From positions 806,001 to 870,000 of the forward strand of contig JBICHN010000011.1 of assembly GCA_043101845.1 (NCBI GenBank): a stretch of 64,000 nt of DNA, written 5' to 3'. The stretch's first letter is position 1; each line of letters opens with the position of its first letter. Position numbers and translations under genes: made by a program. This document shows, in pieces, positions 1 through 8,229 of this stretch. The notes beneath the pieces are model-generated. The model was not told the origin of the DNA, did no database searches, and saw only the letters and a program-made list of their open reading frames with translations. The DNA comes from JBICHN01 sp043101845. Its GTDB lineage: Bacteria; Planctomycetota; Phycisphaerae; Phycisphaerales; UBA5793.

Positions 1-88
1 GACGCGCTTCGATCGCCATGAGCTGGTCGATCAGAGTCGCGGTGTCGATCCCGCTGATCAGCCCGATCCCGGTTGAGATGCCGCTCAT
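1..88 (-). CDS. fliD: Flagellar hook-associated protein 2 (FliD), N-terminal fragment
   Basis: Only the first 29 codons are in the window; the gene runs off the left edge. The translation begins MSGISTGIGLISGID and continues TATLIDQLMAIEAR, which matches the FliD N-terminus (S-x-G-L-x-SGID-x-x-x-LIDQL). FliD caps the growing flagellar filament and helps flagellin fold at the tip. The start is fixed by a GGAGG Shine-Dalgarno motif at 96-100, seven bases before the ATG. The fragment is too short to judge the rest of the protein, but the family call is distinctive. It implies a flagellated organism, with the flagellar genes continuing to the left. Confidence 0.85.
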   Translation of the reverse strand, partial: MSGISTGIGLISGIDTATLIDQLMAIEAR

Positions 89-128
89 GCGCGGTCCTCC
101 ACAAACTGCTCGTCGCGGATTCGGTCGA

Positions 129-308
129 TCACGCCGCGCGTCGAAACGAATCGCGCACGCGTTTCGCCCTCGGTCGCTCGAGTCCCTGGGTTCGGAGATG
201 CAGCCAGTCCGAAGCCCAACTCGCGAGCATTCGTTGATACGCCAGCCGGGCGTCGCGGACGGCCGGGTGGCGCTCGAGTTCATCGTGCTCGCGCGGTCGA
301 TCGAGCAT
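129..308 (-). CDS. Small hypothetical protein upstream of fliD
   Basis: A 59-residue ORF rich in charged and aromatic residues, including the stretch LASWASDWLHLRTQGLERP and a basic C-terminus. It ends 40 bases before fliD. The ATG at 308 is preceded by GGAG at 318-321 with good spacing. An alternative GTG at 368 would give 79 residues. I do not recognise the family. Its position between a possible sigma-28 box and fliD suggests a small flagellar-operon protein such as a chaperone-like helical protein, but that is inference from location only. It could also be a spurious ORF. Confidence 0.35.
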   Translation of the reverse strand: MLDRPREHDELERHPAVRDARLAYQRMLASWASDWLHLRTQGLERPRAKRVRDSFRRAA

Positions 309-708
309 GTGTATTCGCTCCGGCGCGCGAGGGCGGCGCGCAAGGGATTCGATTCCCCACGCCGCCACCGTCTATATCGGACTGAGGCGGCGGGTGGCTC
401 GAACGCGGCGGGAGACTTCGTCAGCCCGCCGCTCCTGAGGCTTATCGGCGATTGGAGCGAGACGATGCATCTCGATTGACTCGACGCGTCGAGATTCGCG
501 GCATGGCCCGGTCATCTGGTGTAATTTGTGTATTTACAACGCCTTATGGTTGCTTGTCCGGAGGCGCCGCCGAATCCCGCCGGTGAAGTCCTGTGGCCGT
601 CGCTTGTGCCGGACCATCTTCTCGCCGATGACCGATCCCAGCGACACCAGGTGTCACGGCGCTCGGGCGCCGTCAAGAGTCCAAGATGACGAAACGGAAT
701 CGCCGGCC
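309..708. other. Intergenic region between divergent fliD-side and HDOD kinase genes
   Basis: About 400 bases with no convincing gene. It contains the possible sigma-28 box and an AT-rich patch near 520-536 with imperfect dyad symmetry (GTAA...TTAC), the most likely promoter or operator zone for the rightward kinase gene. The reading frame of the kinase extends upstream to 526 without a stop, so part of this stretch could be coding if an earlier start is used. Confidence 0.4.
442..449 (-). promoter_or_regulatory. Possible sigma-28 (FliA) -10 element
   Basis: Read on the minus strand, the octamer is GCCGATAA, an exact match to the FliA -10 consensus. It lies about 130 bases upstream of the small ORF and about 350 upstream of fliD. 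The expected -35 (TAAA about 15 bases upstream) is not present, so this is a partial match and may be chance. Confidence 0.25.
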
Positions 709-3036
709 ATGGATGGCTCCACGACGACGCCGAACGAGACCCCTCGCGCTGATCGGGTCGAAATCATCCTTCAGCGGCTCGAAGGACTGCCGACGCTCTC
801 GTCGGTGGCGACTCGCGTCCTCGAACTCACGAGCGACGACGACGCCGATGTGCGTGACCTCGTCGGAATGATCGAGTCCGACCCCTCGATGACCACGAAG
901 ATTCTTTCGATGTGCCGGCGGGCGGACCGCGGCGTTCGAGGAGACGCGTTGACCCTCAATCGCGCCGTCGTCCTTCTGGGATTTGACGCGATTCGAAACG
1001 CCGTGCTCTCCGTCGAGATCTTCGGACTCTTCCCTCCCGCCGCCGACGCCGGCGAATCGATGGAAGTGACCCCGCTCTCGCCGGACAGTCAGCCGCGCCT
1101 CCGCTTCGATCGCGCTGCGTTCTGGAAGCACTGCATCGCCACCGCCGTCGCCTGTGAACTTCTCGCGGGTCGACTGCGGCAGGTGGACGGATTCGATCCA
1201 TCGGAGGCGTTTACCTGCGGACTCCTCCACGATCTGGGCAAACTCGCGCTGAGTCACCTGCTTCCGAAGAGCTACGAGCGCGTTGTCGAGCTTACGGAGA
1301 TGCAGGTCGGCGACATCGCCGAGATGGAGCGGCGAGTCATCGGCGTGGACCACCACACCGTGGGCAAGCGGCTCGCAGAGCGCTGGTCACTCCCGCATGT
1401 GCTGCAGGATGTGATGTGGCTGCACGGTCAGCCGTTCGAATCGCTCCCCGATCTTCCCCACCAGCGAATGATTGCGCTTGTCACGCTCGCGGACGCGGTA
1501 GTGCGCTCGCAGCACATCGGATTCTCCGGAACGCGGAAATCTCCCCGAGACCTTGCGCCCCTTGCCTCCCGCGTCGGACTCGCCGCCACCGACATCGAGG
1601 CGATCCTCGAGACGCTCTTCGCCGAGACCCAGCGACGGTCTCAGGAACTCGGCCTCGACGAAGCGCCCTCGATCGACCTGCTCCTGTCGTCGATCGCCGG
1701 GGCGAATCGCTCGCTCGGCCAGATCAACTCGGCGCTCGAGCGCCGGTCCCGTCAGGCCCGGCGCCAGGAGCGTGTGCTTCGCGCGATCTCCGAGTTCCAC
1801 AAGCGGGACGACCGGGCCCAGTCGGTCGTGTCGACCGCCGGCCATGTCGTGGCGTCGGCCGCCCGCGAGTTCGGACGCGGCTTCTTCGCCATGCTCTGTC
1901 CGACGACCGCCCAGGATGAGTGGCAGATACTTCAGTTTCAAGGCGACGGCCGGCTCACGCGCAGCCAGATTGTCGATCCAAAGATCACCGACGCCGAACT
2001 CGAGGATCTCGCCGATGATCTGCAGGTGTCGGTCGGCGCCATGGCGCTCCTCCCGTGGCTGACCGAATATGTCGGCGACGCGAGTGATGTGCGTCGTGTA
2101 CGGCTGCTCCCTCTTCGGTACAACAGTCGTCTCGTCTCGATCCTGCTGCACGATCGGTGCTTCACCGATCTCGATCTCACGCGCACGGAACTCATGGCGC
2201 TTTGCGAGACCTGGTCGGCGGCGATCGCGGCGGCCTCGCAGCACGAGGGCGCGCGGCGACTCGGTGAGCAACTCGCCGAGTCGAATCGCGTGCTCACCGA
2301 GACGCAGGCGAAACTCGCACGCACGCAGGCGATGGCTTCTCTCGGCGAAATGGCCGCCGGCGCGGCGCACGAGATGAATAATCCGCTCTGTGTCATCTCG
2401 GGTCGCTCGCAGGTGCTCGCCCATCGGCTCGAAGATACGGACGACCGCCGCATGGCCCAGCAGATCGCTGAACAGGCGCACCGACTGAGCGATCTCATCA
2501 CGAGCCTCCATCTCTTCGGTGAGCCTCCCGCCCCGAAGCGGCGATCAGTTGAGTTGAAAGCCCTCGTGGACCGGGCCATCGAGTCCGCACGCGCCCGCCG
2601 CGGCACGGACATCCCGATCGAGGTCGACTCCGACGCCGACGACGCTCTGGGATGGGTGGACGGCGAACAGGTCGCTCAGGCGCTGACTGAACTGATTGTG
2701 AATGCGATCGAGGCCGAACCCGAGACGATTATCCGAGTTCGGATTGAAACGATGCGCGAGGATGGCCGACTGTCCATTTCAGTGAAGGACGACGGTCGTG
2801 GCATGTCCGATCGCACGCTCGAGCATGCGTTCGATCCGTTCTTCTCCGAGAAGGCGGCCGGCCGGCAGGCGGGACTCGGGCTCGCACGGGCGCAGCGATT
2901 CGTCGCCGCGCACGGCGGGGAGATCTCCCTCGAATCGGCGCCCGGAGAGGGAACCGTCGCGACCATTCGACTGGCGCACGACTCGCTGGCGAACGGGACG
3001 GCCGAGGACGGAGTGGCGACGAAGAGCATCGCCTGA
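709..3036 (+). CDS. HDOD domain - GAF-like - sensor histidine kinase
   Basis: A soluble protein of about 775 residues with no membrane segment. Residues ~15-290 form an HDOD output domain with HD-like residues (LLHDLGKLALSH near 173). The middle ~330-520 looks GAF-like. The C-terminal third is a transmitter: H-box GEMAAGAAHEMNNPL with phospho-acceptor His at ~554, N-box ELIVNAIEAEP ~662, G1 DDGRGM ~694 and G2 GLGLA ~724. The family role is sensing through the GAF region and autophosphorylation; HDOD domains often link to cyclic-di-GMP, motility or stress control. The start is uncertain: ATG 628 and 526 are in frame, but 709 fits the codon use and domain start best, and none has a strong SD. 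The atypical receiver gene follows 38 bases downstream, so they probably form a pair. Confidence 0.85.
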   Translation: MDGSTTTPNETPRADRVEIILQRLEGLPTLSSVATRVLELTSDDDADVRDLVGMIESDPSMTTKILSMCRRADRGVRGDALTLNRAVVLLGFDAIRNAVLSVEIFGLFPPAADAGESMEVTPLSPDSQPRLRFDRAAFWKHCIATAVACELLAGRLRQVDGFDPSEAFTCGLLHDLGKLALSHLLPKSYERVVELTEMQVGDIAEMERRVIGVDHHTVGKRLAERWSLPHVLQDVMWLHGQPFESLPDLPHQRMIALVTLADAVVRSQHIGFSGTRKSPRDLAPLASRVGLAATDIEAILETLFAETQRRSQELGLDEAPSIDLLLSSIAGANRSLGQINSALERRSRQARRQERVLRAISEFHKRDDRAQSVVSTAGHVVASAAREFGRGFFAMLCPTTAQDEWQILQFQGDGRLTRSQIVDPKITDAELEDLADDLQVSVGAMALLPWLTEYVGDASDVRRVRLLPLRYNSRLVSILLHDRCFTDLDLTRTELMALCETWSAAIAAASQHEGARRLGEQLAESNRVLTETQAKLARTQAMASLGEMAAGAAHEMNNPLCVISGRSQVLAHRLEDTDDRRMAQQIAEQAHRLSDLITSLHLFGEPPAPKRRSVELKALVDRAIESARARRGTDIPIEVDSDADDALGWVDGEQVAQALTELIVNAIEAEPETIIRVRIETMREDGRLSISVKDDGRGMSDRTLEHAFDPFFSEKAAGRQAGLGLARAQRFVAAHGGEISLESAPGEGTVATIRLAHDSLANGTAEDGVATKSIA

Positions 3037-3074
3037 ACGGGGTCCAGGGAACGAGGGAGTGGAGAGCGATCGCC

Positions 3075-4214
3075 ATGGCGGCACGAGGGGATCAGGTGGT
3101 TCGTACGAATCCGGAAGCACGGGGTCATGCGGAGCGGCCGGGGGACCGCGCCCTCGTCATTGCCGTCGCGGTCGACGAGCGGGATTCGTTGATTCGTGGG
3201 TGTGAGGCGAACGGGGTCGCGGTCGACTTCGTGGAGTCAACCTCCGCCGCGGCCACACTCTGCGAACAGCGTCGATACGACCTCATCATCGCCGATTTTG
3301 GAAATGATCGATCCGGCGCCGACCGGTTCCGTGAAGAGTGTCGCGCCGCGCAGCCCAACGCTCAGTTCATCGCGATCGTAAACCGACGCTCATTCAACGA
3401 AGCCATGCGGCTCATTCGAACCGGCTTCGTCGATGTGCTTGCCCGCCCGATCAGCCACTCTGAGGTCTCCGCGTCGTGCGCGAACGCATTACGATCGGTC
3501 CGTGCCGAACATCGGCGTGTCGCCCAGACCAATCGACTGCGACAGCTCTGCCGCCGACTGAACACGGCTCGACTCGACGCGACGAAACAGGTGGATGAGG
3601 TCTGCAACGACCTCGTACACGCCTACCAGGATCTCGCCGATCAGATCTCTCATGTCACGATGCTCGCGGAATTCACGGCGTTGATTCGGCAGGAGCTCGA
3701 TGTCGAAGAGCTCCTGAGGACGACGCTCGAGTATCTTCTGCGACGCATCGGGGCGATGAACGCAGCCGTATTCATGCCCAACTCGACGGACGAGTACACG
3801 CTCGGCGCCTACATCAATTACGATTGTCCGTCAGAGAACGCGGATGTGCTGCTCGATCATCTTGCCGATGTCATCGCGCCCCGAATGATCGAAGAGCGTG
3901 AGGTACGCGAGTTTCAGACGAACACGGAACTGAGTACATGGATCGGTGACGACGCGGCATGGCTGTCGGACTCACATGTCATCGCGTTCTCGTGCTGGCA
4001 CGAGGACGAATGTCTTGCCATCTTTGTACTGTTCCGCGATGTCACGACGCCGTTTCCGGATGACTTCGCTTCCGCGCTCGACCCGATGGCTCGCGTCTTC
4101 GGAACGCAGTTGGCTCATGTCATCCATGTGCATCATCGGGGCCTCGGAGATGACGATGACTGGGGCGACTTCGGTGATTCGTTCGACGACTTCGGCGGCG
4201 GACTCGCCGCGTGA
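3075..4214 (+). CDS. Atypical receiver domain - GAF protein
   Basis: 379 residues. Residues ~25-145 form a CheY-like fold with the phospho-acceptor Asp at 74 (DLIIADFGND). The conserved Thr/Ser switch is Asn103, and the conserved Lys before the cis-Pro is Arg124 (LARPIS). A coiled linker and a GAF-like domain (~205-355) follow, then a strongly acidic tail (DDDDWGDFGDSFDDFGGG). GGAGAG sits just before the ATG. It lies in the same direction 38 bases after the HDOD kinase, so it is the likely partner or regulator. The switch substitutions suggest weakened or altered phospho-signalling. Its last 82 bases overlap the 3' end of the convergent GrpB-family gene. Confidence 0.75.
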   Translation: MAARGDQVVRTNPEARGHAERPGDRALVIAVAVDERDSLIRGCEANGVAVDFVESTSAAATLCEQRRYDLIIADFGNDRSGADRFREECRAAQPNAQFIAIVNRRSFNEAMRLIRTGFVDVLARPISHSEVSASCANALRSVRAEHRRVAQTNRLRQLCRRLNTARLDATKQVDEVCNDLVHAYQDLADQISHVTMLAEFTALIRQELDVEELLRTTLEYLLRRIGAMNAAVFMPNSTDEYTLGAYINYDCPSENADVLLDHLADVIAPRMIEEREVREFQTNTELSTWIGDDAAWLSDSHVIAFSCWHEDECLAIFVLFRDVTTPFPDDFASALDPMARVFGTQLAHVIHVHHRGLGDDDDWGDFGDSFDDFGGGLAA

Positions 4215-4738
4215 ATCCGGGCGGTCTCGACGATGCACTCAATGAATTCGCTCTTCGCGTCGCAGTAGCCCCTGCGATCGTACCCGAATTGATCGGCGAG
4301 CTCCTGCTTGAGCCTCGCATACGCCTTCGCGTCGGTGGGATGGGTTCGCAACCAGTCTCGAAAGTCGAGATGCTCCCGCCAGAAGCTGGTGTCGCGTTCG
4401 ACGATGTGCAGGTGAAACGCGTTCGGCGTTCCCTTGCCTTTGTCGAAGTACCGTCGCTCGGGAATGAGGTGTTCGACATCGTTCCGGTAGCGGTATCCGA
4501 GGGACTCGAGCGTTGAGCGCCACTCAGGAACAACACGGTCGATTCGGTCCGCCCCGGCCATGATGTCGATGATCGGCTTCGCCCTGAGCCCCGGTATCGC
4601 GGTGCTCCCGATGTGTTCGATCGCGACCAGACCGCGATCGGACAGGGCGCGACGCAGGGCGCCGGCTTCATCGCTAAATCGCGCGGGCCAGCGAGGATCG
4701 GACTCGACGAGTCGAATCCGTTCTGTGTCGGGAGTCAT
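4133..4738 (-). CDS. GrpB family protein (UPF0157 nucleotidyltransferase-like)
   Basis: 201 residues. The N-terminal body matches the GrpB/UPF0157 family: VESDPRWPARF, IEHIGSTAIPGLRAKPIIDI (the GSTAVPGLxAKPIID signature) and FHLHIVERDTSFW. The family has a nucleotidyltransferase-like fold; its substrate is unknown. The start overlaps the miaB stop by four bases (ATGA), which implies translational coupling with miaB. The last ~27 residues (Pro/Ser/Lys-rich) are encoded antisense to the acidic tail of the receiver-GAF gene. They are absent from the typical family core and look like accidental read-through into the neighbour. Confidence 0.85.
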   Translation of the reverse strand: MTPDTERIRLVESDPRWPARFSDEAGALRRALSDRGLVAIEHIGSTAIPGLRAKPIIDIMAGADRIDRVVPEWRSTLESLGYRYRNDVEHLIPERRYFDKGKGTPNAFHLHIVERDTSFWREHLDFRDWLRTHPTDAKAYARLKQELADQFGYDRRGYCDAKSEFIECIVETARIHAASPPPKSSNESPKSPQSSSSPRPR

Positions 4739-6363
4739 ACGTTCGCCGGCTGAAGGGCCGGGGTTTCGACGAGACGGCCGAAAAGCGTGAGCGTGGCGCT
4801 CTCGTGTATCCGCACGGGCACAATCGATCCGATGAGTCGCGATGCCTCAATCGCAGAAGCGTCGAAGACCGTGATCAGATCCCCGTCCGTTCGGCCGGAG
4901 AGTTGCACGGTCTCTCCGACCCCGTTTGCATGTTGATTATCATCAACGAGTGTTTCTATGACCGACTGCCCGTTGATCGTCAGTCCGACGGCGCCGTTCG
5001 ACGATCCTCGCGAGGCCTGCGCTTTCGCTTCCTTCGCCGAAAGTCCCTCAACGAAGACCTCTACGGTTCGGCCGACCATGGCCTGATGAATCTCGCGCGA
5101 TATGGCGCCCTGGATGGAGAGGAGACGATTGTTCCTCGCCCGCTTCACCTCGTCGGGCACATCGTCCGGGATTCGATCGAACGCCGTCGTGCCGGGTCTG
5201 GGCGAGTACTTGAAGATGAAGCAATTCTTGAAGCGCGTCCATTTGAGCAGTTCGACGGTCGCCTCAAAGTCGTCGTCCGTCTCGGTCGGAAACCCCACGA
5301 TGATGTCGCCGGCGATTGACGCGTCGGGGAGATACTGCCGCACGCGCTCGATGAATTCGCGGTACTGCTCGACCGTGTACCCACGGTTCATCATCGAAAG
5401 GATTCGATTTGATCCCGATTGGGCGGGCACATGGAGGTATCGACAGATTCTCGGGCAGTCGCGCATGACCTGGAGCACATCGTCGCCGAAGTCGCGGGGG
5501 TAACTCGTCACGAATCGCAGTCGTTTGATCGCGGGGACCTCTTCGTGAATGCGGTAGAGAAGATCCGCGAAGGTGGTCACCTGCTCGCCCGCGAATGGGT
5601 CGCGCGAGTGACCGCCCCGATACGAACGACCTTTCTGCGGCTGCTCGACACCATTCACGAATTCCGCGTGGTCGTGTTCGTATCGGTAATGGTTGACCGT
5701 CTGACCGAGCAGCGTGATCTCGACGACGCCCGAGTCGGCGAGCCGCCGACACTCTTCGACAAGGTGATCCGGCGGTCGATGGATCTCGGCGCCACGCGTG
5801 AATGGAACGACGCAGTAGGTACAGAACTTGTTGCAGCCTCGGGTGATGCGGACATACGCGCTTCGCCCACCGTCGGGGCGTCCAGCGGGATCGAAGCTCC
5901 GCGAAAGGTCGAGCAACTCAAGGTTATCTTCCGCCGCCGAAAGCGTGCTCGAGCGGCGGCTCGAATCGCCTTGAAGGGCGACCGCCGGAGCGCTCGTCTT
6001 CATCGCGTTGTCGATGAGCATGGGAAGCCGGTCGAGTTCGCCCGGTCCGCAGAGCAGGTCGACCTGCGGGTACCGTCGGATCATGTCGACTCCGTCGCGC
6101 TCGGCCATGCAGCCGATCACGCCGAGTACGACCTGTGGCTTTTCCGACTTTCGCTGACCGACGCGACCGAGTCTTGAGTAGACCTTCTGTTCCGCCTGTT
6201 CGCGAACGGAACAGGTGTTGTACAGGACGACATCCGCCGACTTCCAGTCGAGCGTGAACTCGTACCCGAGTGCGCGCAACTGCGCCGTGACAAGCTCGCT
6301 GTCGAGCTCGTTCATCTGGCATCCAAAAGTCTCGAGATAGACGCGGCGTCGTCCGTCGGCCAT
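4735..6363 (-). CDS. miaB: tRNA-2-methylthio-N6-dimethylallyladenosine synthase MiaB
   Basis: 542 residues from the ATG at 6363, chosen because the conserved protein starts at RRRVYLETFGCQMNE; the frame stays open to 6519. MiaB is a radical-SAM methylthiotransferase that modifies A37 of tRNAs reading U-starting codons. The N-terminal UPF0004 domain has its three cluster cysteines (FGCQMN, NTCSVRE, IGCMAERDG). The SAM-cluster motif is GCNKFCTYCVVPFTRG (CxxxCxxC). A C-terminal TRAM-like region follows. An insertion after the radical-SAM motif (around GHSRDPFAGEQVTTF) lengthens it relative to the E. coli enzyme (about 474 residues). The GrpB-family gene is translationally coupled downstream. Confidence 0.95.
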   Translation of the reverse strand: MADGRRRVYLETFGCQMNELDSELVTAQLRALGYEFTLDWKSADVVLYNTCSVREQAEQKVYSRLGRVGQRKSEKPQVVLGVIGCMAERDGVDMIRRYPQVDLLCGPGELDRLPMLIDNAMKTSAPAVALQGDSSRRSSTLSAAEDNLELLDLSRSFDPAGRPDGGRSAYVRITRGCNKFCTYCVVPFTRGAEIHRPPDHLVEECRRLADSGVVEITLLGQTVNHYRYEHDHAEFVNGVEQPQKGRSYRGGHSRDPFAGEQVTTFADLLYRIHEEVPAIKRLRFVTSYPRDFGDDVLQVMRDCPRICRYLHVPAQSGSNRILSMMNRGYTVEQYREFIERVRQYLPDASIAGDIIVGFPTETDDDFEATVELLKWTRFKNCFIFKYSPRPGTTAFDRIPDDVPDEVKRARNNRLLSIQGAISREIHQAMVGRTVEVFVEGLSAKEAKAQASRGSSNGAVGLTINGQSVIETLVDDNQHANGVGETVQLSGRTDGDLITVFDASAIEASRLIGSIVPVRIHESATLTLFGRLVETPALQPANV

Positions 6364-6578
6364 AGCCGAGTATGGTAGCACGCGCCGGGCGTCGTTCCGC
6401 GTCGTATTCGGACGCTGTTCGGCGAACGCCTTGCGCCCGGTCAGTCGATTTCGGAACTCGAATGAACCCACTCCAGACGCCCGGCGTAGCGAGGAGTCCG
6501 ACTCGGGACTGGGCTTCACTCCGTTCGAGTATCATCCGTTCCCGCTGGTCGGCGTCCGAATGAGTGAGGGACGGCACT

Positions 6579-8204
6579 ATGTCCGAAGATTCCGCGTCGC
6601 GTTCGTACAGTCGACCGATCATCTGGGTGAGCGTCGCCGTCACGCTGATCGCGATCTACTTCCTTCTGCGGGCGCTGCCGGTCGAGCCGCTGATCGAAGA
6701 GTTCAAGTCATGGGTGGGCGGCTTTGGAGTGTGGGGGCCCGCGGCGCTCGCCGGGGTCTATGTGGTCTGGACCGTTTTCATGTTGCCGGGTTCGGCGCTC
6801 ACCCTCGCCGCCGGCGCCTTGTTCGGACTCTTCTGGGGGACGCTCGCCGTGTCGATTGGCGCGACGACGGGCGCGACCATCGCGTTCCTCATCGCGCGGT
6901 ATGTCGCGCGAAGCCGAGTCGAACGGATGGTTTCGAAATCGCCGAAGTTTGATGCGATCGACCAGGCGATTCGCGACGAGGGCTGGAAGATCGTCGCGCT
7001 CTTGCGACTGTCGCCCGCAGTCCCGTTCAATCTGCAGAATTACTTCTACGGCCTTACCGCGATACGGTTGGCGCCGTATGTCGTCGCCAGCTACATCTTC
7101 ATGCTTCCGGGGACTTTCGTGTTTGTCTACATCGGTCATATCGGCGCCGAGTCCATCGCGGCGGCTGCGGCAAGTGACGGCTCGACGAACTGGCTGAAAT
7201 GGGGGTTCTACGCCGTCGGTCTGGCGGCGACCATCGCCGTGACATGGTTCGCCGCCCGACTGGCCTGGAAGGCGATCGCGGAACGCACCGACATCGACGA
7301 GGTCGACCGCGCCCAAACCGACAACGCATCGGAATCCGCGGAGGGTCGACCTCTGCTCGCCACGATCGCCGTCGTGTGCGCGGTCGCGTCGGTCTCCCTC
7401 GCCGCCGTGGCTCACGCACGCGAGGAATCGATTGAGAGATTCATCGTCGGCCTCTTCGGTCCACCTCCGGTCGTCTCGGAAGAGGCGTATGAGCCACGTC
7501 CGGACGGGCCGACCTTTGATCACGGGGCGTTCGACGAACTTCTGCGTCGCCATGTGCGCGACGGTGGATGGGTCGACTACAGCGCGCTGCAGTCTGACGC
7601 CGACGCGCTCGACCGCTACATCGAGTCATTGGCGAACGCCTCCTTCGACGAACTCGGTCGCAATGAGAAACTCGCGCTGCTCATCAACGGGTACAACGCG
7701 TTTACGCTCCGCTTGATCCTGGATTTCTATCCCGTGGAATCCATCCGAAGGATCCCGTCGGATGAGCGATGGGAAGCGAAGCGATGGAACATCGGCGGCG
7801 AGATCTGGAGTCTGGACGAGATCGAGCACGAACAGATTCGCCCGAAGTTCAAAGAGCCGCGTATCCACTTCGCGCTCGTTTGCGCCGCCGTCGGATGTCC
7901 TCCGCTTCGAGCCGAGGTATACGAGGGCGCCCGCCTCGATGAACAACTCGAGTCACAGACGAGTCTCGTGCATTCGAATCCTCGGTGGTTCCGTTTCGAT
8001 TCGGCCACGAACCGCCTTGAGTTGACGAAACTGTACGACTGGTACGGGAGCGATTTTGAATCGGACGACCGTACGGTCATCGAGTATGCGGCGCAATATT
8101 CGCCGGCGCTTCGCGACGCGCTCGATCGCGGCGTTGAGGTCGAACCGCGGTGGATCGATTACGACTGGTCACTGAACGATGTGACGAATCGACCCGATCG
8201 GTAA
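6579..8204 (+). CDS. TVP38/TMEM64 (DedA-like) membrane domain fused to DUF547
   Basis: 541 residues. Residues ~10-235 are a polytopic SNARE-associated/VTT domain with the family features: re-entrant G-rich LPGSALTLAAGALFG, and LLRLSPAVPFNLQNYFYG. A further hydrophobic segment (~255-277, LLATIAVVCAVASVSLAAVA) leads into a C-terminal DUF547 domain (~300-530; YNAFTLRLI, FALVCAAVGCPPL). GAGGGA lies just upstream of the ATG at 6579. DUF547 is presumably placed outside the membrane, but topology is not certain. The usual genomic state is two separate genes, so the fusion supports a joint function. Next come a MerA-like flavoprotein and a TIGR04283-type glycosyltransferase. Confidence 0.85.
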   Translation: MSEDSASRSYSRPIIWVSVAVTLIAIYFLLRALPVEPLIEEFKSWVGGFGVWGPAALAGVYVVWTVFMLPGSALTLAAGALFGLFWGTLAVSIGATTGATIAFLIARYVARSRVERMVSKSPKFDAIDQAIRDEGWKIVALLRLSPAVPFNLQNYFYGLTAIRLAPYVVASYIFMLPGTFVFVYIGHIGAESIAAAAASDGSTNWLKWGFYAVGLAATIAVTWFAARLAWKAIAERTDIDEVDRAQTDNASESAEGRPLLATIAVVCAVASVSLAAVAHAREESIERFIVGLFGPPPVVSEEAYEPRPDGPTFDHGAFDELLRRHVRDGGWVDYSALQSDADALDRYIESLANASFDELGRNEKLALLINGYNAFTLRLILDFYPVESIRRIPSDERWEAKRWNIGGEIWSLDEIEHEQIRPKFKEPRIHFALVCAAVGCPPLRAEVYEGARLDEQLESQTSLVHSNPRWFRFDSATNRLELTKLYDWYGSDFESDDRTVIEYAAQYSPALRDALDRGVEVEPRWIDYDWSLNDVTNRPDR

Positions 8205-8229
8205 GCCTCACTGAGCAGGTGGTGTACGA

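Noticed and set aside
1387..2511. A 374-residue minus-strand frame opposite the HDOD kinase
   Set aside because: Arg-rich shadow frame with no domain; the kinase motifs on the plus strand are complete.
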